From an uncultured Actinomycetes bacterium (GTDB lineage: Bacteria; Actinomycetota; Acidimicrobiia; Acidimicrobiales; RAAP-2), in assembly GCA_903826715.1 (NCBI GenBank), contig CAIKFN010000007.1, positions 1-5,597 on the forward strand: DNA of 5,597 bases, written 5' to 3'. Within the stretch, counting starts at the first letter, position 1; each line of letters starts with the position of its first letter. A program made the position numbers and the translations under genes. Below are positions 5,296 through 5,597 of the stretch, one piece after another. A model generated the notes under the pieces. It searched no databases and was not told where the DNA came from. It was given only the letters and a program-made list of their open reading frames with translations.

Positions 5296-5597
5296 TGAAG
5301 TTGAGAGAACTTTCAATTAAGGGTGCCTACGAACTGGAGTCACCGGTTCATGGTGATGATCGCGGTTACTTTCGTGAATGGTTCAAGTTGCCTGATTTCG
5401 AAATTGAAAAATTGAACTTTCACGCGAAGCAAGCAAATCTTTCGTACTCGCAGCGCAATGTCGTTCGTGGACTTCACTATTCGCTAGCCCCAGAAGGCCA
5501 GGCAAAAGTTGTTACGTGTGTTCATGGCGAACTCGATGACGTGATTGTTGACGTACGTGTTGGCTCACCGTCATACGGCAAAGTAGAAGTCATCACA
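5295..5597 (+). CDS. rmlC: dTDP-4-dehydrorhamnose 3,5-epimerase, N-terminal part (3' end outside window)
   Basis: Third enzyme of dTDP-L-rhamnose synthesis, a cupin-fold epimerase that inverts C3 and C5 of dTDP-4-dehydro-6-deoxyglucose. The first 101 codons are present and the frame is open to the right edge; full-length proteins have about 180-200 residues. Family motifs are DDRGYFREWF (21-30), QANLSYSQRNVVRGLHYS (46-63) with the likely catalytic base H61, GQAKVVTCVHGELDDVIVD (68-86) with the conserved K71, and VRVGSPSYGK (87-96). The catalytic aspartate partner lies beyond the window. The ATG overlaps the rmlB stop as TAATG, with AAGGA (5281-5285) inside the rmlB tail as a ribosome-binding site, so translation is probably coupled. 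Whether it ends as a simple RmlC or is fused to the reductase RmlD cannot be seen. Confidence 0.95.
   Translation, partial: MKLRELSIKGAYELESPVHGDDRGYFREWFKLPDFEIEKLNFHAKQANLSYSQRNVVRGLHYSLAPEGQAKVVTCVHGELDDVIVDVRVGSPSYGKVEVIT

Noticed and set aside
1..5597. A new defence, mobile or biosynthetic system
   Set aside because: Every gene belongs to a well-known family with intact motifs, the strands are mixed, and there are no transposase, integrase, att-like repeats or CRISPR-like spacing. Nothing ties the genes into a new system apart from the known rhamnose pathway.

Overview
The window looks like an ordinary chromosomal segment of a free-living bacterium, most likely an actinobacterium of moderate G+C (about half G+C by eye). 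The evidence is indirect. The aminopeptidase P is of the roughly 490-residue type with a long N-terminal arm that I associate with actinobacteria. Three genes carry a TANNNT -10 hexamer exactly 6 nt before the start codon, the arrangement expected for leaderless mRNAs, which are common in that phylum. The acyl-CoA and P450 genes also fit. I cannot assign a genus. No RNA gene, mobile element, CRISPR array or phage gene is visible, and no gene-free stretch exceeds about 75 bases.

Layout from left to right: the 3' part of a cytochrome P450 gene (+) runs off the left edge and ends 3 bp from the end of a convergent aminopeptidase P gene (-). That gene shares a 44-bp divergent promoter region with a short enoyl-CoA hydratase/isomerase gene (+). 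The hydratase gene converges on a biotin-transporter S-component gene, bioY (-), and a strong bidirectional hairpin terminator separates them, with the hydratase stop codon in its loop. Upstream of bioY on the same strand is rmlA (-), which is divergent from rmlB and rmlC (+); rmlC runs off the right edge.

The right third is a dTDP-L-rhamnose block. RmlA makes dTDP-glucose, RmlB dehydrates it to the 4-keto-6-deoxy sugar, and RmlC epimerises that product. The final reductase, RmlD, is not in the window and may lie to the right. The product would supply rhamnose for a cell-wall or surface polysaccharide. The left two thirds hold unlinked housekeeping functions: peptide turnover, acyl-CoA chemistry, a monooxygenase and biotin uptake.

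I found no convincing new multi-gene system. The most notable non-coding signals are a perfect 12-bp inverted repeat inside the early coding region of the aminopeptidase gene, the compact divergent leaderless promoters, and the terminator built into the 3' end of the hydratase gene.
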